DNA of 64,000 nucleotides from Prorocentrum cordatum (lineage: Eukaryota; Sar; Dinophyceae; Prorocentrales; Prorocentraceae): NCBI GenBank assembly GCA_963575745.1, contig CAUYUJ010018706.1, forward strand, positions 37,501 to 101,500, read 5' to 3'. The first letter of the stretch is position 1. Each line of letters opens with the position of its first letter. The position numbers and the translations under genes are program-made. This document shows, in pieces, positions 53,385-64,000 of this stretch. Below the pieces are notes generated by a model. That model ran no database searches. It saw only the letters and a list, made by a program, of their open reading frames with translations, and had not been told where the DNA came from.

Positions 53385-56190
53385 CTAAACCTGAACGGCT
53401 CTTGACCTACGGCGGTCAGAACAACGGTGCATGACCGCCTGGGGCCAGACGCGCCCCGAACGAGTCCGGACCTACACTTGGAGTGCGCGCGCGATGGCCT
53501 GAACCACCCTGAATTACACATGAATTACCCTCGAACTACGGAGCCAAGGATTGGCTGCGGCGTGGCGATGGGCATGCAACCCAGAACTAGTCTTCGACTA
53601 CACTTGAACGACTCGCGCGACGACCTGAACCAACCAAAACTACTCCTGAGGTACTCTTGAACTACAGTGCTCACAGCGGTGTTCCAAGGGCGGCCATGGA
53701 CTGAGCCACTTTGAACTAGTCCTGGACCATTCATGAACTACGCGCGCGACGGCCTGAATCACGTTGAACTATTTCTGAACTGCTCTTGAACTACGATGCC
53801 GACAGGAGGGCCGCGAGGGCAACCAAGGGCTGAACCACCCTGGACTACTCCTGGACTTCTCTTCAACTACGCGCGCGGCACGGCCTGAACCACTCTACGC
53901 TACTCTTGCACTTCTCTTGAACTACGATGACGACAGGAGGGGCGCCAGGGCGACCAAGGGCTGAACCAGTTTGAACTAGCACTGAACAACTCTTGAACTG
54001 CGCGTGCGACGACCTGAGCCACCCTGAACTACTCCTGGACTATTCTTGAACTACGATGCCGACGGGAGGGGCGCGAGGGCAAACAAACGCTGAACCAGGT
54101 TGAACTAGTCCTGAACTGCTCTTGAACTAGGCGCGCGACGACCTGAACCACCCTGGACTACTCCTGGACTACTCTTGAACTAAGATGCCTTCGGGAGGGG
54201 CGCGAGGGTAACCAACGGCTGAACCAGGTTGGACTAGTCTTGAACGACTCTTGAACTGCGCGCGCGACGACCTGAACCACCCAAAACTACCCCTGAACTG
54301 CCATTGAACTACAGCGCCCATAGCTATGGCGCATGGACGGCCAAAGGCTGGGCCACTTCGATTTAGCCCTGAACTACACTTGAAGTGCGCGCGCGACGAC
54401 CTCAACCACCATGAATTTATCCTGAACTACTCTTGAACTATGACGCCAACGAGAGGGGCGCGAGAGCGACCAAGGGCTCAACCAGGTTGAACTAGTCCTG
54501 AACTGCTCTTGACATACGCGCGTCGACTTGCAACACCCTGAAACTCTTCTAAACTATGCTTGAACTACGACGCCGACGGGAGGGGCGCGCGGGCCACCAA
54601 GGGCTGAACCATTTTGAACTAGTCCTGAATTACTGTTGAACTAAGCGCGCGACGGCCTGAACTGCCTTGAACCAATCCTGGACCACTTCTGCATTACAGC
54701 GCTCACCGCAGCGGTGTTTGGGCCTGCACGAGCTGAACCAGTTTTGAATTAGTCCTGAACTACTCTTGAACTACTTACGCGACGACCTGAAATACCTTGA
54801 ACTACTCTTGAACTAAAGCGCTCACAGCCGTGGGCCATGGTCTAGCACAAGCCGAACCACTTTGATCGTGTCCTGAACTACTGTTGAACTAAGCGCGCGA
54901 CGGCATGAACCACCCTGAACTACTCCTGAAATGCTCTTGAACTACAGCGCTCACAGCCGTGGGCCATGGGCTAGCACGAGCCGGGCCACTTTGAACTAGT
55001 CCTGAATTGCTCGTGCACTGCTCGCGCGACGACTTGAACCATCCTGAACTACTCTTGAACTACTTTTGAACTACAGCGCTCACAGCGGTGTTCCAAGTGC
55101 GGCCAAGGGCCTGAACCACCTTAAACTAGTCCTGGGCTGCTCTTGAATTGTGCGTGCGACGACCTGAAGCACCCTGAACTAATGAACTGCTCTTGAACTA
55201 CGATGACAACAGGAGGGGCGCGAGGGCGACCAAGGGCTGGACCAGTTTGAATTATTCCTGAACTACTCTTGAACTACGCGCGCGAAGGCCTGAACCACTT
55301 TGAACTACTCCTGAACTACTCTTGAACTACAGCTCTCGTAACCGTGGCGCATGGACGGCCAAAGGCTGAGCCACTTTGAACGAGTCCTGAACTACCTTTG
55401 AACTACACGCGCGACGGCCTGATCCACCCTGAACTACTCCCGCACTCCTCTTGAACTACAGTGCTCACAGCCGTGGGCCGAGGTCCATCAAGGGCTGAAC
55501 CAGCTTGAACGAATTCTGAACTACTCATGAACTATGCGCGCGACGACCTGAACCACCCTGAACTACTCTTGAACTACTCTTGAACTACGACGCCGACGGG
55601 AGGGGCGCGAGGGCGACCAAGGGCTGAACCAGCTTGAACTAGCCCTGAACTGTTCTTGAACTACGCGCGCGACGACCTGAACCACCCTGCACCACTCCTG
55701 TACTATTCTTGAACTGCATACAGCGCCCAGAGCCGTGTGGCACCGGCTAGCACAAGCCGAACCACGTTGATGCAGTCTTGACATGCGCCTGAATGTCTTG
55801 CGCAACGGCTTGACCTACCGTGAACTACTCCTGAACTAGCCTTGAAACGCGACGCCACAAGTGATTCTGCCGTAGCTGTCACAGGCTGGGCTACTTCGAA
55901 CTAAACTTGTATTCATTTTGAACTACGCGCGCGAAGCCCTGGGGCAACCTGCGATTGTCGTGATCTGCTCTTGTGCTGCGACACACATGGTGCTTGGGCT
56001 ACTAAACGCTGAACCACTCTGAGCTAGTCCTGAACTACTTTAGAACTGCAAGCGCAAAGGCCTGCACCGCTTTGGCATACACTGGAGCGACGCTTGGACT
56101 GCGACGGCGGCAGCGGTGAGCCATTGGAGGCTAGAGGCTGGTCCACCCTGCACGAATGCTGCACTGCACTTGAACTAGGAGCGCGACGAC
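53385..56190. repeat. GAACTACTC satellite, second block
   Basis: This is the same nested repeat as 50340-52435, but the GC segment is a different variant. Here it is GACGGGAGGGGCGCGAGGGC followed by ACCAAGGGCTGAACC, alternating with GCTCACAGCCGTGGGCCATG units. GCGCGACGACCTG recurs about every 128 bp (about 54005, 54133, 54262 and 54389). Confidence 0.85.
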
Positions 56191-57009
56191 CTGAAGCACC
56201 CTGGGCTAGTCATGAACGGCTCGCGTATTGCGTCGCAGACGGGGACTGTCGGTCGCCCAGAGAGCACGCGCCTCGCTTCATATGCATTTAGCCTGCACTT
56301 GAGCTGTGATGCAAAGCCCTGGTTTGCCCTAAACTACAAGCGAGGCAGAACGTGTCAGCGACGCTTTGGACGCCGAGCAGCCGTGATAATACCATGCAGC
56401 ATGATATGCCCGCGCGTCGCACCCGAGTCATCATGACCAATCCTAGGGCCAATTTGGAATTCGGTTCGACAAGAGTTTGCTCGGTTCCGACCGAACGCTG
56501 GGCTGCTTGCGTAGCCATGCATTCCAACCAATTAGCGCCCCCTGGCGCAGCCCCGAGGTGCGCGTGTGCTCGTCTCCGCTCCGCTGGGCGATGGGCGGCG
56601 ATGTGCTTCGCCGCGCACGGCTAGTCCTGGGCTGCGATTGGCTTGTGCGATTGAAGGTCCAAAACGCCTTCAAACATTGCTGAAGTACTAATGTCCTGGG
56701 CAGTTGCGCTGCGCTTGGGCCTGCGAGGTTTCAGGGCCGAACCCCATGCAGGAATGCTCGCGACGCGCGCAGAGTCCAACGCGCGCGGGGCTTGCGAATC
56801 GCAGAGCCGTTCTGGACCCTACGCGAGCTAAGCACCGACAGCGTTGAGCTGCGGGCGCGAAGGTAACTGGCCCCATCGGCGCCACCCCCATCGCAGGCTT
56901 CGTCGCGCAGAGGAGCCACAACATAACACTGGGTTCCGCCAGAAGCACGTCGGAAATACCCCGACGGCGAGGCCTTGCGCGTCGCCCCTACTACAATGTG
57001 TAGCTTGTT
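56191..57009. other. Unique sequence between satellites
   Basis: Mixed composition with several short ORFs on both strands (up to about 110 codons on minus at 56731-57063), none with a recognised motif. Confidence 0.4.
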
Positions 57010-58150
57010 CCCCAACCCTCCTGCGTTGGGTACTCGTTTTGAATAGAGCACTGCGGTCTCCACCTTCCTTCCTTCCCGCCTCCTCCTCCTCTCTTCCCTC
57101 TTCCTCTCCTCTCTTGCTTCCCTTCTCCGCCTCTCTTCGCTCCTCCTCTTCTCTCTTGCATCCCTTCTCCTCTCTTCGCTCCTCCTCTCTTGCTTCCCTT
57201 CTCCTCCTCTCTTCGCTCCTCCTCTTCTCTCTTGCCTTTTACGTCATCCCTTTGGGGCTGCGATCTGTGAAACTGTCGCCACTTTCGAGGCCTGCTGGTG
57301 GGTCCAGCGGAGCGAGGCACCACGCATATTCAGATTCGACCTCGCCGTCCCTGGGGGGCTGCGATCTGCGAAACTGTCACCACTTTCGAGGGCTGCTGGT
57401 GGGTCCAGCGGAGTGAGGCACCACGCAGATTCAGATTAGACCTCGCCATCCCTGGGGGGCTGCGATCTGCGAAACTGTCGTCACTTTCGAGGGCTGCTGA
57501 TGGGTCCAGCGGAGTGAGGCACCACGCAGATTCAGATTAGACCTCGACTTTCGAGGGCTGCTGGTGGGTCCAGCGGGGTGAGGCACCACGCAGATTCAGA
57601 TTGGACCTCGCCATCCCTGGGGGTTTGCGACCTGCGAAATTGTCGTCACTTTCGAGGGCTGCTGGTGGGTCCAGCGGAGTGAGGCACCACGCAGATTCAG
57701 ATTAGACCTCGCCGTCCCTGGGGGTCTGCGATCTGCGAAACTGTCACCACTTTCGAGGGCTGCTGGTGGGTCCAGCGGAGTGAGGCACCACGCAGATTCA
57801 GATTAGACCTCGCCATCCCTGGAGGGCTGCTGGTTGCGAAACTGTCGCCACATTCGAGGGCTGCTGGTGGATCCAGCGGAGTGAGGCACCACGCAGATTC
57901 AGATTAGACCTCGCCATCCTTGGGGGCTGCGACCTGCGAAACTGTCGCCACATTCGAGGGCTGAGGGTGGGTCCAGCGGAGTGAGGCACCACGCAGATTC
58001 AGATTAGACCTCGCCATCCCTGGGGGGCTGCGATCTGCGACACTGACGCCACATTCGAGGGCTGCTGGTTGCGAAACTGTCGCCACATTCGAGGGCTGCT
58101 GGTGGGTCCAGCGGGGTGGGGCACCACGCAGATTCAGATTAGACCTCGCA
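57010..58150. repeat. 100-bp satellite, first block, with CT-rich lead-in
   Basis: 57010-57240 holds CCCAACCCTCCTGCGTTGGG, TTTTGAATAGAGCACTG and a CT-rich tract; nearly the same lead-in recurs at 59466-59570. The array then repeats GGGCTGCGATCTGYGAAACT, CACTTTCGAGGGCTGCTGG and CAGATTCAGATTAGACCTCG about every 100 bp, about nine units, some truncated. The array ends in ATTCAG immediately before the helicase exon. Confidence 0.9.
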
Positions 58151-58155
58151 TTCAG

Positions 58156-59061
58156 ATGAAGCCCAACGACCCCCGACTGGGCGAGGAGCGGTTCCAGACT
58201 GGACACATGATCGACTGGTTCTGGGACACCGTGGCTCGGTGGATGATGATGCGGGCGAGGAGGGACGCCGCGTCCCTCGGGCGGGTGCTCTACCTCGTCC
58301 AGGCAGCCGACAAGTCCTCGCCTTCGCTGCCCGTGGACCTGGCCGCGAAGCTGGTCAACCGCGTCAACCCGGGCGACACGGGCGGCATTCACGGGATGCT
58401 GCCGCTGCACGTGGGCATGCGCATACGCCTGCTGGAGCACCTGGACCTCGACAAGGGGCTCGTCAAGGACGCCGAGGGCGAGGTCGTGCACGCGGCCACC
58501 AACCCGAAGGATGAGGGCGTGGTGGAGAGAGCGAAGGCCGAGGGAGGTCGGGCGTACCTGCGGTACCTGCCGTACGGCGTGTGGGTGCGCATGGACAAGT
58601 ACAAGGGTGGTCCCTGCGGAAAGAAGCTCAAGGAGCTCGATGACAGCATCGACGCTGCGAACGCAGCGGGCCTCGTCTTCATCGAGCCACAGAGCTCGAG
58701 CCCGTTCGACTTCCGCAAGTACAAGGTCACGCGCACTGGCTTCGTCATCTCCCACGCCGAGGTCCTGACGTCCACTGCCTGCCAGGGCCGCACCATGCAC
58801 CGCGGAGTCATTGTTGACGCAGGGTGCAAGGATGCGAACGACCTGGACGCTCTGTGGCTGCACCTCTACGTGATGCTGTCCAGGGCGACGACGATAGACA
58901 ACCTACTGATGGTGCGCGACCCCGGCCTTGACTTTCTTGCCCGCGGCCCACCGGCAGACCTTGCGGAGAAACTGCGGAAGTTCAGTTCCCGCACTGCAAC
59001 ATGCAGGAAGGAGGCAGAGAAGCTGGCGCGCGAGCTAGGTCTCGATCGCTTCCTGCACTAG
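58156..59061 (+). CDS. PIF1-like DNA helicase, C-terminal exon
   Basis: There are 301 codons from ATG at 58156 (after ATTCAG) to TAG at 59059-59061. Residues 81-98 read MLPLHVGMRIRLLEHLDL and 101-111 GLVKDAEGEVV, the block before the final RecA-like part of PIF1 helicases. Residues 207-221 (TACQGRTMHRGVIVD) correspond to motif V, usually HKSQGxT. Residues 233-256 (LWLHLYVM and LSRATTIDNLLMV) correspond to motif VI, usually YVALSRVxxxxGL. PIF1 enzymes are ATP-driven 5'-3' helicases. Walker A and B are not in the window, so this is a 3' exon or a fragment. The frame is open upstream through one satellite unit, so the ATG may be internal; CATTCAG would serve as a splice acceptor. A truncated relative is at 785-1060. 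Confidence 0.8.
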   Translation: MKPNDPRLGEERFQTGHMIDWFWDTVARWMMMRARRDAASLGRVLYLVQAADKSSPSLPVDLAAKLVNRVNPGDTGGIHGMLPLHVGMRIRLLEHLDLDKGLVKDAEGEVVHAATNPKDEGVVERAKAEGGRAYLRYLPYGVWVRMDKYKGGPCGKKLKELDDSIDAANAAGLVFIEPQSSSPFDFRKYKVTRTGFVISHAEVLTSTACQGRTMHRGVIVDAGCKDANDLDALWLHLYVMLSRATTIDNLLMVRDPGLDFLARGPPADLAEKLRKFSSRTATCRKEAEKLARELGLDRFLH

Positions 59062-59565
59062 ATATAAACAGGTATGATCCTGTGGACAGGCAGCAGGCAT
59101 GCGTTGACCGAGCTCCTGCAAAAACGAAACAGTCTCTTGCTTCCTCCCTCCTCTTTCATCATCGCCGCCCTAGTCCTCCTGTTACCTTATGCATTCATGG
59201 TGCTGCTGCTGCGATGGCTCCTCGCCCCTTCCTACTGGGTTCGTCCTTCTCCTGTCCCTCGTTCCCGCCCCCGCTATTGTTTAACAAGCCTTGAGACATA
59301 CTCCTCGTCTTATCGATTGCTGTTCTGTGAGTCGCGCAACATTACGCATCCCATGTAGGTCGCACTACAAATCGCCGCGCCTGCACTGTCACGGTTCCTG
59401 CTAATGTTTCCCTACTCCGCTTGCCACTTGATGCCATTGGGTTGGATACGTCGCAGGGTAATTTTCCCAACCCTCCTGCGTTGGTTACTCGTTTTGAATA
59501 GAGCACTGTGGTCTCCACCTTCCTCCTCCCGCCTCCTCCCGCCTCCTCCTCTCTTCTCTTCGTGG
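59062..59565. other. 3' flank of the helicase exon and satellite lead-in
   Basis: This is less GC-rich unique sequence with CTC-rich words, probably 3' untranslated sequence at its start. 59431-59475 (GGGTTGGATACGTCGCAGGG then TAATTTTCC) has a close match at 62572-62620. 59466-59565 repeats the lead-in at 57010-57250. Confidence 0.5.
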
Positions 59566-62385
59566 GGCTGCGATCTGTGAAACTGTCGCCACTTTCGGGG
59601 GTTGATGAGGTGCCGAGCGGAGTGACGCCCTACGGGGACTCAGATTAGACCTCGCCATCCCTGGTGGGGCTGCGATCTGTGGAACTGTCGCCACTTCCGA
59701 GGGCTGCTGGGGGGCCCAGCGGAGTGACGCCCTACGGGAACTCAGATTAGACCTCGCCATCTCTGGGGGGGCTGCGATCTGTGGAACTGTCGCCACTTTC
59801 GGGGGCTGCTGGGGTGCCCAGCGGAGTGACGCCCTACGGGGACTCAGATTAGACCTCGCCATCCCTGGTGGGGCTGCGATCTGTGAAGCTGTCGCCACTT
59901 TCGGGGGCTGCTGGGGTGCCCAGCGGAGTGGCGCCCTACGGGAATTTAGATTCGATTTCGCCATCCCTGGAGGGCTGCGATCTGTGAAGCTGTCGCCACT
60001 TTCGAGGGCTGCTGGGGTGCCTAGCGGAGTGGCGCCCTACGGGGACTCAGATTTGACCTCGCCATCTCTGGGGGGCTGCGATGTGTGAAATTGTCGCCAC
60101 TTTCGAGGGCTGCTGGGGGGCCCAGCGGAGTGACGCCCTACGGGGATTCAGATTAGACTTCGCCATCCCTGGGGGGCTGCGATCTGTGAAACTGTCGCCA
60201 CTTTCGAAGGCTGCTGGGGGGCCCAGCGGAGTGACGCCCTACGGGGACTCAGATTAGACCTCGCCATCCCTGGGAGGCTGCGATCTGTGAAACTGTCGCC
60301 ACTTTCGAGGGCTGCTGGGGGGCTCAGCGGAGTGACGCCCTTCGGGAATTCATATTCGACCTCGCCATCCCTGGGGGGCTGCGATCTGTGAAACTGTCGC
60401 CACTTTCGAGGGCTGCTGGGGTGGCCAGCGGAGTGACGTCATACGGGGATTCAGATTAGATCTCGCCATCTCTGGGGGGCTGCGATCTGCGAAAGTGTCG
60501 CTACTTTCGAGGGCTGCTGGGGGGCCCAGCACAGTGGGTACCCACGGCGGGTTCAAATGTGACCTCGCCGTCCCTGGGGGGCTGCGATCTGTGAAACTGT
60601 CGCCATTTTCGAGGGCTGCTGGGGGGCCCAGCACAGTGGGTACTCACGGCGGATTCAAATGGGACCTCGCCATCCCTGGGGGGCTGCGATCTGTGAAACG
60701 GTCGCAACTTTCGATGCCTGCTGGGGGGCCCAGCACTGGGGGGGGGCTGCGATCTGCGAAATTGTCGCCACTTTCGAGGGCTGCTGGGGGGCCCAGCACA
60801 GTGGGCACCCACAGCAGATTCAAATGGGACCTCGCCATCCCTGGGGGGCTGCGATTTGTGAAACTGTCGCCACTTTCGAAGGCTGCTGGGGTGCCCAGCA
60901 CAGTAGGCACCCACGGCAGATTCAAAGGGGACATCGCCATCCCTGGGGGGCTGCGATCTGCGAAAGTGTCGCCACTTTCGAGGGCTGCTGGGGGGCCCAG
61001 CACAGTGGGTACCCACGGCAGACTCAGATGGGACTTCGCCATCCCTGGGGGGCTGCGATCTGCGAAATTGTCGCCACTTTCGAGGCCTGCTGGGGGGCCC
61101 AGCACAGTGGGTACCCACGACAGACTCAAATGGTACCTCGCCATCCCTGTGGGGGCTGCGATCTGTGAAACTATCGCCACTTTCGAGGGCTGCTGGGGGG
61201 CCCAGCACAGCGGGTACACACGGCAGATTAAAATGGTATTTCGCCATCCATGGGGGGCTGCGATCTGCGAAACTGCAGCCACTTTCGAAGCCTGCTGGGG
61301 GGCCCAGCACAGTGGGTACCCACGGCGGATCCACATGAGACCTCGCCATCCCTGGGGGGCTGCGATTTGTGAAACTGCCGCCACTTTCGAGGGCTGCTGG
61401 GGGGGCCCAGCACAGTGGGCACCCAAGGCGGACTCAAATGGGACCTCGCCACCCCTGGGGGGCTGCGATCTGTGAAACTGTCTCCACTTTCGAGGGCTGC
61501 TGAGGGGGCCCAGCACAGTGGACACTCACGGCGGATTCAAATGGGACCTCGCCATCCCTGGGGGGCTGCGATATGTGAAACTGTCGCCACTTTCGAAGCC
61601 TGCTGGGGGGCCCAGCACAGTGGGTACCCACGGCGGGTTCAAATGTGACCTCGCCATCCCTGGGGGGCTGCGATTTGTGAAACTGCCGCCACTTTCGAGG
61701 GCTGCTGGGGGGCCCAGCACAGTGGGTACTCACGGCGGGTTCAAATGGGACATCGCCATCCCTGGGGGGCTGCGATTTGTGAAACGGTCGCCACTTTCGA
61801 TGCCTGCTGGGGGGCCCAGCACTGGGGGGGCTGCGATCTGTGAAACTGTCGCCGCTTCCGAGGGCTGCTGAGGGACTCAGATTAGACCTCGCCATCCCTG
61901 GGGGGCTGCGATCTGTGAAACTGCCGCCACTTTCGGGGGCTGCTGGGGGGGGGGGGGCAGCACAGTAGGTACCCACGGCGGATTCAAATGGGACCTCGCC
62001 ATCCCTGGGGGGCTGCGATATGTGAAACTGTCGCCACTTTCGAGGGCTGCTGAGGGGCCCAGCACAGTGGGTACTCACCGCAGACTCAGATTAGACCTCG
62101 CCATCCTTGGGGGGGCTGCGATCTGTGAAACTGTCGCCACTTTCGAGGGCTGCTGGGGTGGCCAGCACAGTGGGTACTCACCGCAGACTCAGATTAGACC
62201 TCGCCATCCCTGGAGGGCTGCGATCTGTGAAGCTGCCGCCACTTTCGATGGCTGCTGGGGGGCCCAGCACAGTGGGTCCTCACCGCAGACTCAAATGGGA
62301 CCTCGCCATCCTTGGGGGGTTGCGATCTGTGAAACTGTCGCCACTTTCGAGGGCTGCTGAGGGGCCCAGCACAGTGGGTTTCCCG
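59566..62385. repeat. 102-bp satellite, second block, about 28 units
   Basis: The unit contains CCCTGGGGGGCTGCGATCTG, AAACTGTCGCCACTTTCGAG and GGGCTGCTGGGGGGCCCAGC. Its last third exists in two versions: GGAGTGACGCCCTACGGGG (before about 60530) and ACAGTGGGTACCCACGGCGG (after it). A distinctive pair of units ending in a truncated one (CCCAGCACTGGGGGG) occurs at about 60541-60740 and 61625-61830, pointing to a higher-order unit of about 1.09 kb. A period of 102 bp keeps frames open on both strands (up to 326 codons); these are not taken as genes. Confidence 0.93.
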
Positions 62386-63456
62386 CACGTCTTTCTCCTG
62401 CTCTTCGTCCCCGACTCCCCATGTCTTCTTCGAGCCTGTAGTTGTCGCCCCTCGTTCTTGTATGGTTCTCCTGCGCATCATGACATTGGCGCGTGTCCCA
62501 AGTAGCTTACATATCAAACAACGGATCCTGCAATGTGATGGTCCCTGCAAGTTTCGGCCAACTCCTCGTTTCCCATGATACAAATGGGTTGGGTACGTCA
62601 CAGGGTAATTTTCCGGCTACGCCAGCGACAAGGCCTGTACAATTGGTGTTTGGCGACGTGGTTTGGCAGTGGTTCGGGATGCCCGATTCGCCAGGTCGCG
62701 TCATCATCTGCATGCGCGACAGGAAACGGCCTTTGCGCAGCGTGCCGCGGCCAGCGATGGCCTCGCCCATTTGCTGCAACGCAACCCGCGCGAATCCAAG
62801 ACTTGGCGCGAGCCCGCGAGCAGGAACGCTTACCTCAGAGCCAAGGGTGACATATCGTGCCATTTAGTAGCAAGTTGCACCAAACTACTTAGCGACGCGC
62901 GCTTACCCAATAGGCGCTGTCACATTACATGGCACTTGCTGAAGGGACGCACGTCGCACTTACACGCGCCACTCGCGTGGCGCAGCGGGGTTGCACTGCA
63001 ACGCAGATGGCACGCGCGCTGGGCACGAGCACAGTTCAACGCACGCCATTGGCTGGCAAGGCCCCCCCCCCCCCCCGCCCCTCAAGGCCTCTGCAAGGGT
63101 TCCTGGGCTCTAAGGATTAGCGTATTTGCGCATTTTATGTTGACGATGCTTGTCGTCGTTACGCCATGTGCCATGCAGTCTTGATGCTATGCGCGCCCGC
63201 TTTCTGCAATGATGGGGCACATTGTATACAGCGCGTTGTTCTGAGGGCTCTCGCTGTTGGTCTCTGCAAGGAACGCCCAAACGCGGAGCATCCGCACTCT
63301 GACTTGGCTGCCCGAGTAAGGAGAACACAAGCGGTTTCACCCCGTCTTCCCACGGCCACGGCGTTATTGGTCGCGGCGCCTACCCAGTAGGCCGGCCTGG
63401 CGTCGAGGCCCCGACCGCCGTGTTGTCGCATGCAGACGATATGAAACCCCCGCGAT
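62386..63456. other. Unique sequence, one weak ORF
   Basis: The only ORF of note is 62663-63184 on plus (173 codons). Its middle, HARQETAFAQRAAASDGLAH, looks helical and protein-like, but no family is recognised and overlapping frames are also open. A C run lies at 63063-63076. Confidence 0.3.
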
Positions 63457-64000
63457 AATGGTCAGTAGGTGCCATCATTTTTGCTGCTCTCTGCATTCTC
63501 GTGGATTATCAAAGCCTTTCGGGGCCAATCCGAAGAACTGTTCGGCCAGCATTTCTGTCGGGCCCAGGTCCTGGGGCTCGAAAATATCAACAGTCTGCCC
63601 CAGGGCTCGGGCAGAGAACGCTCCGTGACATGTCGAGCGGCGTGGCCGTCACTACGACCGCGCGGTCCGCCGGGGCAGCCTTTGGATTTACCATCCCCCA
63701 TTCGCGACCGTATCCATTCTGGCTCAATGCCGTTTTCCCGACGCACCTTGCGGCCCAGGGTGAGGTGCGCATCATTCAGTTGACTGAGCGTCTCTCAGCA
63801 ACCATGTCCGTCTCTGGAGAGGATGTGGATGGCTCCCGGACGCCGCCCCCGCCAACCCAACCATCGGTTCGCAGGAGGAGTTCTGCCAGCGACCAGGCCG
63901 CTGCTACCAAGGTCGAGGCATCATGCGAGTGCTTCCTCTGCTCGGAGCCTTGCCGCCCACGGGGGCCCGCCAAAAAAGCAAAAAGGGGCACGGGTGCGCG
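63457..64000 (+). CDS. Open reading frame running off the right edge, Cys-rich motif near its visible end
   Basis: The frame opens after a TAA at 63454-63456 and has no stop before the window ends. The first ATG is at 63630, giving at least 123 codons: MSSGVAVTTTARSAGAAFGF, then RIIQLTERLSATMSVSGEDV, a Pro and Ser-rich stretch, and finally CECFLCSEPCRPRGPAKKAK. The C-x-C-x2-C-x3-C cluster followed by basic residues could be the start of a zinc-binding domain. Similar CFLC...PR.P.K.A starts occur in repeated dinoflagellate proteins, as far as I recall. Sequence before the ATG is also open and has a hydrophobic run (AIIFAALCIL), so an upstream exon or start is possible. Confidence 0.45.

Noticed and set aside
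60495-62505. Long ORFs on both strands across the 102-bp array (up to 326 codons)
   Set aside because: The period is 34 codons, so an open unit stays open when repeated. Several frames on both strands are open at once and the products are repeats of the satellite.
1-64000. tRNA, rRNA or organellar sequence
   Set aside because: No cloverleaf, rRNA core or organelle-like gene was recognised by eye. A tRNA or Rfam scan would be needed to exclude small RNAs.

Overview
The window looks like nuclear DNA of a dinoflagellate. The evidence is a mix of features: several gene families that I know only as repeated, uncharacterised dinoflagellate proteins; Copia-like, RNase H-bearing and LINE retroelement remnants; sequences resembling relict dinoflagellate spliced leaders; very GC-rich coding blocks; and about 25 kb of tandem repeats. 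The genus cannot be fixed from sequence alone. Nothing supports rRNA, tRNA, CRISPR or prokaryotic operons. Family assignments rest on motif memory, not on a database search.

Layout. 1-2.7 kb: the end of one repeated dinoflagellate protein, a reverse-strand PIF1-helicase fragment, then 265-bp and 90-bp tandem repeats. 3.1-10.4 kb: badly decayed coding sequence, including a methyltransferase-like retroelement domain. 11.2-14.2 kb: one long GC-rich coding block broken by four frameshifts and one stop. 14.7-16.6 kb: a 21-bp minisatellite. 17.0-20.3 kb: a second long broken gene with hAT-transposase-like motifs, preceded by a spliced-leader-like relict. 20.7-21.7 kb: a foldback element. 22.1-24.1 kb: a Copia-like reverse transcriptase/RNase H remnant split by a short inverted-repeat insertion. 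25.3-29.6 kb: GC-rich sequence with an RNase H remnant.

29.9-36.3 kb: a 77-bp satellite interrupted by a 4.45-kb LINE on the minus strand, flanked by an exact 14-bp target-site duplication. Its ORF1 and ORF2 are both open, lie in the same frame and are separated by a single TGA. ORF2 has no ATG before the catalytic Asn of its endonuclease, so a readthrough fusion is the simplest reading. This is the most interesting locus here. 36.5-39.6 kb: another broken dinoflagellate family gene. 40.5-41.0 kb: a short family C-terminal domain.

41.7-49.7 kb: a hairpin satellite in two opposite-facing arms around a different 79-bp array. 50.3-56.2 kb: a GAACTACTC-type satellite interrupted by a GC-rich island. 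57.2-62.4 kb: a 100/102-bp satellite in two blocks, with a well-preserved C-terminal PIF1-helicase exon between them. The right edge enters an open reading frame with a Cys-rich motif.

Functionally the window is a mobile-element and satellite landscape. The only coding units that look intact are the two LINE ORFs, the PIF1-like exon, and possibly the ORF at the right edge.
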